Part shown: positions 1 through 7,465 of the stretch, in pieces
Layout of the letters: each line of letters starts with the position of its first letter
Position numbering within the stretch: the stretch's first letter is position 1
Assembly (NCBI GenBank): GCA_021846605.1
Contig: JAJZWQ010000034.1
Location: 1 to 23,015 of the forward strand
Length of the DNA stretch: 23,015 nt
Direction of reading: 5' to 3'
Origin: Bacillota bacterium
GTDB lineage: Bacteria > Bacillota_E > RBS10-35 > JAJYVN01
Program-made: the position numbers and the translations under genes
The notes under the pieces: generated by a model
The model's database searches: none
Told to the model about the DNA's origin: nothing
The model's input: only the letters and a program-made list of their open reading frames with translations

Positions 1-262
1 CCGCCGCGAAGCGCTGGGCGTCCGCCGGCACCTCGCGGCCGTCGACGCGGCCGGCCCGGATGCCCGCTTCTTCTGCCTGGCGGAGGAAGGCGTGGAGCAG
101 CGCGCTCTTGCCCACGCCGCCCGGACCGTGGATGTGGAGGAGGCGGAAGCGTGGCGGGCACTCGGCCAAGAGCGCGGCGAAGGCGGCCCGTTCGCGCTGG
201 CGACCGACGAAGCGCGAGAGTCGCCGCCGCTCGATCTCACTGGCTAACCCCCCTACGGCCAT
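1..262 (-). CDS. P-loop ATPase, regulator-type, 5' part only
   Basis: This is the N-terminal 87 residues of a gene that leaves the window on the left. I translated it from the minus strand from the ATG at 262. It reads RFVGRQRERAAF at residues 17-28, then a Walker A motif GPGGVGKSALL with the ATP-binding lysine at residue 52. This is the usual start of AAA_16/STAND-type ATPase domains, where a 'VGR..E' box precedes the P-loop. The start is well fixed by a near-perfect SD (AAAGGAGGTG) at 268-277, five bases upstream. The spacing from start to P-loop lysine (52) nearly equals that of the gene at 13064 (51), and the third member at 17776-21516 has the same motif (GPGGVGKSTLL). It lies 69 bp downstream of the signalling operon on the same strand and could be its last gene. 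The rest of the protein is outside the window, so its effector domain is unknown. Confidence 0.85.
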   Translation of the reverse strand, partial: MAVGGLASEIERRRLSRFVGRQRERAAFAALLAECPPRFRLLHIHGPGGVGKSALLHAFLRQAEEAGIRAGRVDGREVPADAQRFAA

Positions 263-267
263 CGCTG

Positions 268-277
268 CACCTCCTTT
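268..277 (-). promoter_or_regulatory. Strong ribosome binding site deciding the start at 262
   Basis: The minus strand reads AAAGGAGGTG, complementary to the 3' end of 16S rRNA, five bases before the ATG at 262. It is a more canonical SD than those of most genes in the neighbouring operon and supports independent initiation of the ATPase gene. Confidence 0.8.
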
Positions 278-308
278 CCTTTAAGCTCTAATACCATCTA
301 ACATCAGC

Positions 309-331
309 CTCCGGCCGGCTCCTTCGCCGGT
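309..331 (-). terminator. Weak hairpin between the MinD and ATPase genes
   Basis: Just after the MinD-gene stop the minus strand reads CCGGC-GAAGGA-GCCGG, a 5-bp GC stem with a 6-base loop. No U-run follows, so it would be a poor intrinsic terminator. It may only attenuate transcription into the ATPase gene. Confidence 0.25.
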
Positions 332-2464
332 TCAGGCGTCTCGCGCCGCGACGGTGTCTGATAGGAGCTCGTCCGCCAGGGGCTTCAGCGCCGCCGCAAT
401 CGCCGGGTGCCATGCCAACTCCGCCGGGGAGACCGAGGCCGCGGCGTTCCAGGCAAGAGTGGGCGCCCCTCCCACCGCGCCAGCGCCGACTGGATTCGGA
501 TCCAGCGGCACGGGGCGGAGCGCGCCGCCGTGCCGCTCCAGCCAGGCCTGCACCTGGGCGCGTGCGGGCGGGGCCGTCGGGAGGGGTACCAGGATGCGGT
601 CAGCCACGCCGAGGCAGGCTCGTACCCAGGGCGTGGGGGTGTGATCGGTGTCGACCAGGACGACGTCGTGGCCCGTCGTCCGCAGGGAGGCGAGCGCGGT
701 GGCCGCCCGCGTCCCGTCCGCGTCGGCCACCCCGCCCGCGTCGTCGGCGCCGCCGGGGAGGAGGTCCAAGCCCCAGGAAGTCAGGTGCCGGATGCCCGCT
801 TCGGTCGAGGGCCTCCCCGCCAGCAGGGCCGGCAGGCCCGCGCCCGACCGCGCGGGGGGGGTGTCGGCGATCAGCTGTCCGAGGTCGCCGTATGCCGTTG
901 CGTCCACCGCGAGCACGCGCCAGCCAGACGCGGCCAGCGCGGCGGCGAGTCCGGCGGTCCAAAGCGTGCACCCACCGCCGCCCTTGGGGGAGTGCACGAC
1001 CCAGCACCGTCCGAGGGGGGGCGCCCGCCGGCGGCGCTCCGCCTGCGCGCATTGCCCCTCCGCCGCCAGCGGCAGCGTCCGACCTGCCGCGGTCGCGATC
1101 GCGCGGCCCAGTGCCGGCAGGTCCGCGCCGCCGACGACGGCCGCCGGGGTCCTGCCCTCCAGCGGCACGGGAGCGCACGGGCCGACCCAGATGAACTCCG
1201 TCACCCCGGCGCGCAACAGGGCCGCCGCAGCCGCCCCGGCTCCGGGGAGCGCGCCATCGAGCAGCACCGGCGCGGGGTCCCAGGACGCGTACCCTTCCAA
1301 CAACTCCGGCCCGGACGCCGGCTCCCAGACCACCTCCAGCTGCAGCAGGGGGACGTGCACCGCCAGCAGGCGGACGCCGCGTTGGAGTTCCGCGGACGCG
1401 GCGGCGACCACCAAGGGAAGGCGCCCCGTCCCGTTGGCGGGTGGCGCTGCTCCAAGCGCCACCCGGCCAGGCGCCGCGAATCCCAGGTTTTCGGGAACAC
1501 CGCCCCCGTCCGCGGCGGCGGGAGTGGCCCGCGGGGGCAGCGTGACCCCTTCACCCTCCCTCGCCCTGACGGAAGTTGGGGTCGGACCCCGCTCGCCTGG
1601 CGCCTCGGCCAGCGCGTCCGGGTCGGCGACCGCCGCCCCGCCCGGTGCCCCTGTCCCGCCGCGCGCGGCACCGCCGGGGGGGGTGTCGCTGGTCGCCAGG
1701 ACTTCCGCCAGGGCCCGGATGCCGCTGCTGAACGGGTGTTGCGGCTGGACGAGGCTGAAGAGGTCCTCGCTCGCCAGGCGGGCCACATCCCCGGCCAGCG
1801 GTAGCATCGTGGCGACCGGGATGCCGTAGGCGCGTTCGCACTGTCGGCGCAGCGCCCCCGCGTCGAGGGCCTCGTGGACCTTATTGAGCACCAGGAAGGT
1901 GTGGGGCACCCGCAGGTTCGCGGCCAGGTCGGCGACGACGGCCGTGCCTTGGTAGTCTTGGCGGTCCGGCCGCATCACGACCAGGAGGACATCGGCCAAG
2001 GCCATGGACAGCAGCGTCTCTTCGTTAAGCCCCGGGTGGGTGTCGACGAAGATGCGGTCCAGGTTCAGCGCCGCGGCCAGGTCGCGGTAGCCTCGCTCAA
2101 GCAGTGCGACGTCGTAGCCGGAGCGGAGCACCTGGGCGATCTCTCCTGGCTGCATGCTGGCGGGAATCAGGTAGCAGGCACCGCCGGGGACGACGTCCAG
2201 TCCGCCGCCGGTCAGGCGCAGCCGGGCCGTGACGTCGCGCGCCGCCGAGGCGATGGGGCAGCGGAAATGCAGGTAGTCGTTGAGCGAGGCGCCGGCGTCC
2301 TCAGCGTCCAGGCCGAACAGGGCGTGGATGCCAGGCGACTGGATATCGCTGTCGACGATGGCGACGCGCTCTCCCCGACGGCCCATGGTGGCCGCGAGGT
2401 TTGCCGTCACGTTCGACTTGCCCGTGCCCCCGCGGAACGAGTGGATGCAGACCAGAGTGGCCAT
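332..2464 (-). CDS. Tandem MinD/CpaE-like ATPase with an intact first and degenerate second P-loop
   Basis: This is a 710-residue cytosolic protein of the ParA/MinD/CpaE family, whose members position surface machinery or chromosomes by ATP-driven dimerisation. Residues 1-245 form a complete MinD-type domain: deviant Walker A FRGGTGKS (signature Arg11, Lys16, Ser17), VDSD near 40, and Walker B VDTHPG. A Pro/Ala/Gly linker follows (about 245-335). Residues 340-460 resemble the receiver-like part of CpaE/TadZ. A second ParA-like domain starts near 486. There the P-loop is SPKGGGGCT (492-500), with Cys499 where the essential lysine should be, so this half probably cannot hydrolyse ATP. The open frame extends upstream to 2713, but that part overlaps the FHA gene and looks unnatural. 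I chose the ATG at 2464 because MinD homology begins there and a G8 tract sits in the SD position. It is the last gene of the operon before the ATPase at 262. A role in localising the kinase module or a surface complex is inferred. Confidence 0.85.
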   Translation of the reverse strand: MATLVCIHSFRGGTGKSNVTANLAATMGRRGERVAIVDSDIQSPGIHALFGLDAEDAGASLNDYLHFRCPIASAARDVTARLRLTGGGLDVVPGGACYLIPASMQPGEIAQVLRSGYDVALLERGYRDLAAALNLDRIFVDTHPGLNEETLLSMALADVLLVVMRPDRQDYQGTAVVADLAANLRVPHTFLVLNKVHEALDAGALRRQCERAYGIPVATMLPLAGDVARLASEDLFSLVQPQHPFSSGIRALAEVLATSDTPPGGAARGGTGAPGGAAVADPDALAEAPGERGPTPTSVRAREGEGVTLPPRATPAAADGGGVPENLGFAAPGRVALGAAPPANGTGRLPLVVAAASAELQRGVRLLAVHVPLLQLEVVWEPASGPELLEGYASWDPAPVLLDGALPGAGAAAAALLRAGVTEFIWVGPCAPVPLEGRTPAAVVGGADLPALGRAIATAAGRTLPLAAEGQCAQAERRRRAPPLGRCWVVHSPKGGGGCTLWTAGLAAALAASGWRVLAVDATAYGDLGQLIADTPPARSGAGLPALLAGRPSTEAGIRHLTSWGLDLLPGGADDAGGVADADGTRAATALASLRTTGHDVVLVDTDHTPTPWVRACLGVADRILVPLPTAPPARAQVQAWLERHGGALRPVPLDPNPVGAGAVGGAPTLAWNAAASVSPAELAWHPAIAAALKPLADELLSDTVAARDA

Positions 2465-2471
2465 GGCGCTA

Positions 2472-2479
2472 CCCCCCCC
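2472..2479 (-). promoter_or_regulatory. G8 homopolymer acting as Shine-Dalgarno
   Basis: Eight consecutive G on the minus strand (GAGGGGGGGG) lie seven bases before the ATG of the MinD gene. This is the only SD candidate for that start. Homopolymers of this length can slip, which could alter SD strength or spacing. Confidence 0.5.
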
Positions 2480-2594
2480 TCTCGCCCTTGCGGACGCCGG
2501 GGCGCCGGCGGGAGTGGCCCGCAGGAACCCCGGCGTCTCGAATCGCGGCGCCCACCGCCCCGGCCCCCGGTGGTGGGGACCCGCCGTCGCCGTC

Positions 2595-3155
2595 CTACCG
2601 GTCCTCGGCCTCGCTCGTTGCGTCAGCGGACCGCGGCGGGGGGTCGCGCTGGCGAAGCGCCGCGCGCCGCTGCAAGGCGCGGAAGTATGGCGTCGCGGTG
2701 ATCGCGCCGACATCCCGGGCCCGCCGGTCCTCTCGGATCTCCACCCGCGGTTCCGCGGCGTCGGACCCGGCCCGGGGGGCGGGGGGGCTGTGACCGCCCG
2801 CCTCGTCCGGTTGCGGCCGGGTGTCCGCCGCCGGTGGTGCGACAGGGGGCCCGCCCGCCGCGCGAAAGAGGAAGGCCGAGGCCCCCAGCCGCAACCGGTC
2901 GCCGGGTGCCAGGGGATGGGGTGCGCTGAGACGCCGGCCGTTTACCCAGGTGCCGTTGAGGCTGCCAAGGTCCTCCAGCACGAAGCCGCCCTCACCGCGC
3001 ACCATCCGCGCGTGATGCCAGGACGCCGAGGCGTCGGGCAGCACCACATCGCCGCGCGGGTCGCGCCCCAACCGCAGCACGCCCTGACGCAGCGGCAGCC
3101 GCCGCGGCCCTCCCGGGCCTTCGATCTCCAACTCGGCGACATCCTCGGTGTCCAC
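2595..3155 (-). CDS. FHA-domain protein with a disordered C-terminal tail
   Basis: This is a 186-residue soluble protein. Residues 5-100 are an FHA domain, a fold that binds phosphothreonine peptides. It has GR at 30-31, a S-x-x-H pair (Ser45, His48), LGSLNGT at 63-69 and VNG at 71-73, the residues that surround the phosphate. Residues 105-186 are rich in Pro, Ala, Gly and charged residues and look unstructured. The start is a GTG fixed by a strong SD (GGAGGTG) seven bases upstream. The gene lies 52 bp after the membrane propeller gene and 130 bp before the MinD gene. The nearby kinase makes it a likely phospho-reader for a partner phosphorylated by that kinase. Threonines are scarce in the tail, so it is less obviously a substrate itself. 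Confidence 0.9.
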   Translation of the reverse strand: MDTEDVAELEIEGPGGPRRLPLRQGVLRLGRDPRGDVVLPDASASWHHARMVRGEGGFVLEDLGSLNGTWVNGRRLSAPHPLAPGDRLRLGASAFLFRAAGGPPVAPPAADTRPQPDEAGGHSPPAPRAGSDAAEPRVEIREDRRARDVGAITATPYFRALQRRAALRQRDPPPRSADATSEAEDR

Positions 3156-3162
3156 GCGGCAT

Positions 3163-3169
3163 CACCTCC
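3163..3169 (-). promoter_or_regulatory. Strong ribosome binding site deciding the GTG start at 3155
   Basis: GGAGGTG on the minus strand, seven bases before the GTG. It rules out the overlapping ATG reading frame that starts slightly upstream. Confidence 0.75.
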
Positions 3170-3207
3170 AGCGGCACCGCGGGTCTGGTCCGGGCGGGCC
3201 CCCGCCC

Positions 3208-4464
3208 TCAGGTGCGCGGTACCATCCGCACGTACCGCTCGCGCGTCACGTGGTCGAACAGCAAGAGCGCGTTCCGCCCCCCGAACCGGCCGCCGACCAC
3301 GAGCGGTGGTACCCCACCGAACGGGCTGGTGAAGGCGCCGGCCGGCACCAACTGCCCGTTGCGCAGGGTGTAAAGACGGACCAGCGCTCCGTTGGCCCCC
3401 TCACCGGTCACGGCCACCCCAGGGCCGGACCGCAACCGCAGCGCGGTGACGGTCCGGTCCTCCTCGAAGGGTAAGGGCAGGGTGCTGACCGCGGTGAGCC
3501 CCTTCGTTGTATTCCATCGAAGCAGGCTGATCCCGGAAAGCTGCTGCCCGGCGTCGAACCAGTTGTAAAGCGCGAGGGTCGCGCCGCCTACGGAGGGCCC
3601 GGGGAAGAGTGGGGCGAGCGGGGACCGGGCGGGCACCGAGTCGCGGGCGACCAGGCCTGTGGAGCCGAGGCGGAACAGGACGTAGTCTGTGAAGGCTGGC
3701 GTGGACTGCGCAGCGACCCCGAGCACCTGTTGTCGTCCGTTGCCTTGGAAGTCGCCGAACAGCAGGCCCTGGGCCCGGATGCCGGGGTTTGGGAAGCCCT
3801 GGGCGTGGAGCGAAGGTGTGGCGTAGAGGTCGAAGCGCCGGGTCGTGAGTACGGCCACTTCACCAGCGCCCGCGGCGCCGGCACCGCTGGCGACGGCGAT
3901 CACCCGTCCCGGCCGGGTGGCACGGTTCAGGGCCTTCAGGCCGGTTCCCCGCCACGCGTAGATCGTCAGCGCGTAGCCGCTGGGGCTGGCCTGCACGACG
4001 GCGAGGTCGTCCCCGCTCCCGACCGGAACGGCGGTCTCCCAGTCCGCCGGGGCCGCAAGGATGCCCTGTCCGGAAGGGACCCAGGTCGCTGACGCCTTTG
4101 CCGCGCCTTGCCGGGCCAGGACGCCGTGCTCCCCCCAGCGGATCCCCAGGGGCACGGCCAGAGCCACGGCTGCAGCGACGGCCACCCCCGCGGTCGCCAT
4201 CCACCACGGGCGCAAGCGGCCGCGCCGCGCCCTACGCCGTTCCGCGTTGACCTGGCCTTCGCGCGGTGGCTCCTGTGCGTCCGGTGCGAGGAGTCGCGTG
4301 ACGGGCGGGGCATCTGCGGGTGGGCGCCCGCCGGACGGCAGGGGCTCGCTGGTGGCGAGGAGCGGCGTGGTGGCCGCGGACGGCAGCGGGCTGCCACAGT
4401 CGCCACAAAAGCGGCTGAGGGCTTCATTCGGGGCGTTGCACAGCGGACAACGCACGGTTTCCAC
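3208..4464 (-). CDS. Zinc-ribbon, single-pass membrane protein with a beta-propeller-like extracellular domain
   Basis: This is a 418-residue protein. A zinc ribbon lies at the N-terminus (Cys6-x2-Cys9, Cys20-x2-Cys23), followed by a flexible Pro-rich stretch and a basic segment. One membrane helix spans about 88-108. About 310 residues then follow, made of repeated beta-rich units (for example GLLFGDFQGNGRQQVLG, which resembles FG-GAP/VCBS blades). The positive charges before the helix predict the ribbon inside and the propeller outside. The start is a GTG three bases after the protease stop codon, with a G8 run in the SD position, so translation is probably coupled. The ribbon matches those of the kinase in this operon, which suggests a shared interaction module. 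A role as envelope sensor or scaffold is inferred; no catalytic motif was seen. Confidence 0.8.
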   Translation of the reverse strand: METVRCPLCNAPNEALSRFCGDCGSPLPSAATTPLLATSEPLPSGGRPPADAPPVTRLLAPDAQEPPREGQVNAERRRARRGRLRPWWMATAGVAVAAAVALAVPLGIRWGEHGVLARQGAAKASATWVPSGQGILAAPADWETAVPVGSGDDLAVVQASPSGYALTIYAWRGTGLKALNRATRPGRVIAVASGAGAAGAGEVAVLTTRRFDLYATPSLHAQGFPNPGIRAQGLLFGDFQGNGRQQVLGVAAQSTPAFTDYVLFRLGSTGLVARDSVPARSPLAPLFPGPSVGGATLALYNWFDAGQQLSGISLLRWNTTKGLTAVSTLPLPFEEDRTVTALRLRSGPGVAVTGEGANGALVRLYTLRNGQLVPAGAFTSPFGGVPPLVVGGRFGGRNALLLFDHVTRERYVRMVPRT

Positions 4465-4467
4465 GCC

Positions 4468-5304
4468 TCACGCCCCCCCCGCCGCGGCGGGGTCGGCGGC
4501 CGCCGGCTGTTCGCTGAATCCGGCGACGGTTGCGGCTGGGATCGCCCAGGCGATCCCGCCCACGCCGCCCGAGACGGCCACGACGATGCCGCGCACGCGC
4601 CCGTCGCGTCCCAGGACGGCGCCCCCTGAGGCGCCCCGCGTCAACAGGACGCTGAGCGTGGCGAGCACGGGTCCCGGGCTGCGCACCACCCCTGGCACCA
4701 GGCGCGGGGCCTGGGCCTCGCCCTCGACGCAGAGGACCCAGACCCGCTCGCCGGAGCGGAATGCCGGGCCCAGGCCAAGGGTCTCGCCTGCGGCGCCCTG
4801 GACCGACAGGACCGCCACATCGAGCGGGCTGATGGCGGTGCCGGACGGCTGCCCGTACGCCTCCACGCGCGCCCGCAGGCGGCGTCCGTTGGCCAACAGC
4901 ACCCCCACCTCCCGCCGGACCACCCGCGCCTTTTCGGATCCCGACGCGACGGACACGCCCCCGGCGGTCCGGGCCAGGACCCATGCCGGCAGGTTGGTCA
5001 GCGGCAGGCGCGCGGGTGTGACGACGTGCGCGGCCGTTACGACCCTTCCCGCGGCGGAGAACCAACCGCTGCCGATCGAGGTTGCGGTCGTGGGCAACAC
5101 CCGCGCGGTGCCGCGCGACACCGCCCTTGGCCAGACCAGCGTGACGCGCACGTAGGGTTGAGCGAACGCCGTCCTCAGGCCGGACAGGGTCGGCGCGCGT
5201 CTTGCCGCGGGAGCGGAACAGGCGGAGGCCCACAGGACGAATCCGGGTCCGGACGCCGCCAGCGCCAAGAAGCGACGCCGGAACAGGGTCCCGCGTACGC
5301 TCAT
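4468..5304 (-). CDS. Exported trypsin-like serine protease (Tat signal, possible lipoprotein)
   Basis: This is a 278-residue S1/HtrA-type protease domain without a PDZ domain. The catalytic triad is visible: His93 in VVTAAHVV, Asp162 in PLDVAVL, and Ser226 in RGASGGAV. The N-terminus carries RRRFLA (residues 9-14), which fits the twin-arginine signal RRxFL, followed by a hydrophobic stretch ending in ASAC29-S. Cys29 could be lipidated, although the lipobox is not ideal. The frame is open upstream inside the kinase gene. I chose the ATG at 5304 because it begins the signal peptide, overlaps the kinase stop as ATGA, and follows the SD AAGGGGGG. The protease would act outside the membrane, perhaps cutting the propeller protein or the surface protein. 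No substrate can be read from the sequence. Confidence 0.88.
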   Translation of the reverse strand: MSVRGTLFRRRFLALAASGPGFVLWASACSAPAARRAPTLSGLRTAFAQPYVRVTLVWPRAVSRGTARVLPTTATSIGSGWFSAAGRVVTAAHVVTPARLPLTNLPAWVLARTAGGVSVASGSEKARVVRREVGVLLANGRRLRARVEAYGQPSGTAISPLDVAVLSVQGAAGETLGLGPAFRSGERVWVLCVEGEAQAPRLVPGVVRSPGPVLATLSVLLTRGASGGAVLGRDGRVRGIVVAVSGGVGGIAWAIPAATVAGFSEQPAAADPAAAGGA

Positions 5305-6704
5305 GGGCGCCCGCCCCCCTTCCCGGGGCCGTCGAGACGCCACTCGCGGGGCGAGGCGCCGTGGAAGGCTCGGCGGACCAACTCCAGGTCGTCGGGTGCC
5401 CTCCACGCCGCGTTCTCGTCGCCGGAGGCGACCACCGCCCGGACCCGCCGCTCGCCGCACAGGGTGACAAAGGCCAACCGCCGACCACCGCTCTCGGCGG
5501 CGCCCAACAGCACCGCCGCGCGCCAGAGAGCACCGGGACCCAGGAGATCCCAGCGCTCGGGGCGCCGTGTCCGCCAGTAGTCCGGGGGGACCTCCACCCC
5601 CGTGTCCATGGGTTCGGCCGTCAGGCGCCGCCGCGGGTACGGTGGTGCCAATCGCACCCCGCACCCGGTACAGTACGTGCGGCCAGGGGGCCGCTGTTCC
5701 GTGCCGCAGACGGGGCAAGTGCCGGTGGCCTCGCTCAGGTGGCTGTTCAGGAGGGCCGCCAGCAGGGGGGAGGCGGTCGGTGCCCACGCCGGCTCGGGTT
5801 GGGCGACCGCGAGCAACCGGCTGGCCTCCAGGGCGGGGGGACGGCCTGCGATCTCGGGCCGCAGCATGGCGTCGACCGCGTCGGCCAGCGCGGGCCCGAG
5901 TTCCGGACGCAGGGCCCTGAGCGGGGGAAAGTCGAACGGGGCCTGCCCCGACGGATCGCGGCCCGACGACAGGTGGTGGAGCGTCGCCCCGAGCCCATAT
6001 ACGTCGCTCCGCGGCTCGGCGGCCCCGCGATACTGCTCGGGCGGGGCGTAGCCGGGCGTGCCGATGCGCGTGGCGGCATCCGACGCGCCTGGACGGGCCA
6101 GCCCGAAGTCGACCAACTTCACGCGCCCGTCCGATAGAAGCAGGATGTTGGCGGGTTTGACATCGCGGTGCACCACCGGGGGGTCCTGTTGGTGCAGGTA
6201 GCAGAGCACGAGGGCGACCTGCGCCCCCCAGGTGGCGACCGCCGGTTCCGGCAGGGGCTCGCCCGTGAGGTCGAGGTAATCGGCGATCAGCGTGCCCAGA
6301 TCCATCCCCGCCACATACTCCATCACCAGGTAGTAGCGGTTGCCCTCCACGAGGCGGTCGTACACCTGGGGTACGGCCGGGTGGCTGAGCCGCACCAGCA
6401 TCTCAGCCTCAAGGTGCCAGCGGCGTAGCGCGTCCTCGCGTCCCGCCGCGCTGGTCGGCACGACGGTCAGTTCCTTGAGCGCGCACGGCCGATCCGCCAA
6501 GCGCAGGTCGCGCACGCGGTAGACGGCGCCCATCCCTCCTTGGCCCAACGTCCGTTCCACCACGTAGCGGTCGGCCACCCCGGTGCCGGCTCGCAGCGGC
6601 CCGGCCCATGCCGTCTGCTCCAGGGACAGGGGGAGACCGCAGCGCGGGCAGTACGCCCTGCCGTCCGCCGCCGGGGCCCCGCATCTGCGGCAGATGGTTG
6701 TCAT
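5301..6704 (-). CDS. Soluble Ser/Thr protein kinase framed by two zinc ribbons
   Basis: This is a 467-residue Hanks-type kinase. A zinc ribbon opens the protein (Cys5, Cys8, Cys19, Cys22). The kinase domain spans about 46-300 with all catalytic elements: glycine loop GQGGMGAVY (54-62), Lys77, a candidate helix-C Glu near 99-101, HRDVKPAN at 179-186, DFG at 199-201, and APPEQY at 220-225. A second zinc ribbon follows (Cys330, Cys333, Cys345, Cys348), then a C-terminal domain of about 115 residues that I do not recognise. There is no membrane helix and no PASTA repeat, unlike most PknB-type receptors, so sensing must be internal or through partners. Start and stop are coupled on both sides by ATGA overlaps, with PP2C upstream and the protease downstream. 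It should phosphorylate Thr/Ser on proteins read by the two FHA proteins of the operon. Confidence 0.95.
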   Translation of the reverse strand: MTTICRRCGAPAADGRAYCPRCGLPLSLEQTAWAGPLRAGTGVADRYVVERTLGQGGMGAVYRVRDLRLADRPCALKELTVVPTSAAGREDALRRWHLEAEMLVRLSHPAVPQVYDRLVEGNRYYLVMEYVAGMDLGTLIADYLDLTGEPLPEPAVATWGAQVALVLCYLHQQDPPVVHRDVKPANILLLSDGRVKLVDFGLARPGASDAATRIGTPGYAPPEQYRGAAEPRSDVYGLGATLHHLSSGRDPSGQAPFDFPPLRALRPELGPALADAVDAMLRPEIAGRPPALEASRLLAVAQPEPAWAPTASPLLAALLNSHLSEATGTCPVCGTEQRPPGRTYCTGCGVRLAPPYPRRRLTAEPMDTGVEVPPDYWRTRRPERWDLLGPGALWRAAVLLGAAESGGRRLAFVTLCGERRVRAVVASGDENAAWRAPDDLELVRRAFHGASPREWRLDGPGKGGGRP

Positions 6705-7465
6705 GGTGCCCCGCCCCCCTCGGGGTCCAGCGGGCGGGTCGGGCTCCGCCCACGCGCGCAGCCGCCCGCGAACGGCTCCCGGTTCGCGGTGCCCGGACCA
6801 AGGTTGAGCAGCACGCAGCAGAAGTCATCCCGCCGCCGCTCCGCCAGGTCGAGCAGGAAGCGCGCCGTCCGCTCGGCCCCGAGTAGCAGGGCTGACTCCA
6901 GGGCCCCGGGCTCCGCCGCGCTCCAGACCCCGTCGGTGCAAAGCAGCAGGAGCTCGCCTGGTTCGGGGGCGGGCAGGCGCGCCACGTCGGGGCGGTGGAT
7001 GCCGGCCGCGGTCACGGCTCGGGTCAAGAAGGGTTGGCCGTCCGGTTCCAGGCGGTGGTCCGCCGTGAGACGGCAAACACCGGCCCGGTTGGCGCGATAC
7101 AGGCGGCAGTCTCCCATGTGCGCGACCCAGACGGCATCCGCGGCCAGCCCCAGCACGGTCAGCGTGGTGGCGAGACCCCGCAGGCCGGCGTCGCTCCGCT
7201 CCAGGTCGGCCAGGCGCAACGCCGCGGCGCGAAAGAGGGCGTCCAACCGTCCGCGGCCCGGTGGGCCTTGCCGAGTCCAGAGCTCGGTTGCGGCCACCAC
7301 GGCGGCGCTCGCCAGCCGGCCACCCGGCGCAGAGCCCACACCGTCGGCCACGGCGGCCCACCAGACGCCCTCCGCCGCGGCAGGAAGGGAGAATGCCGCA
7401 TCTTCCGAAGCGGTGTGATGGGGTGCGGGCCGATTCAGCGCCCAGGTGTGCGCCGTGACGCTCAT
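6701..7465 (-). CDS. PP2C-type Ser/Thr protein phosphatase
   Basis: This is a 254-residue metal-dependent phosphatase of the PP2C family. Its motifs appear in order: SEDAAF with metal ligand Asp22; VADGVGS with Asp41-Gly42; ATTLTVL near 99; HMGDCRLYR with GD at 118-119; LCTDGVW with Asp178; and RDDF with Asp213/Asp214. No transmembrane segment is present. The ORF is open far upstream inside the pseudokinase-FHA gene. The ATG at 7465 is the right start because phosphatase homology begins there and it overlaps the upstream stop as ATGA. It is the expected antagonist of the kinase encoded immediately downstream, resetting the phosphothreonine marks the FHA domains read. This kinase/phosphatase/FHA trio resembles the PpkA/PppA/Fha set of type VI secretion, but no secretion gene is present here. 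Confidence 0.93.
   Translation of the reverse strand: MSVTAHTWALNRPAPHHTASEDAAFSLPAAAEGVWWAAVADGVGSAPGGRLASAAVVAATELWTRQGPPGRGRLDALFRAAALRLADLERSDAGLRGLATTLTVLGLAADAVWVAHMGDCRLYRANRAGVCRLTADHRLEPDGQPFLTRAVTAAGIHRPDVARLPAPEPGELLLLCTDGVWSAAEPGALESALLLGAERTARFLLDLAERRRDDFCCVLLNLGPGTANREPFAGGCARGRSPTRPLDPEGGGAP

Noticed and set aside
407..1804. 465-codon plus-strand frame
   Set aside because: Antisense to the MinD/CpaE gene, with Arg/Pro-rich composition and no motif.
2465..2713. N-terminal extension of the MinD frame
   Set aside because: It overlaps the FHA gene and is Arg/Pro-rich; MinD homology starts exactly at the ATG at 2464.
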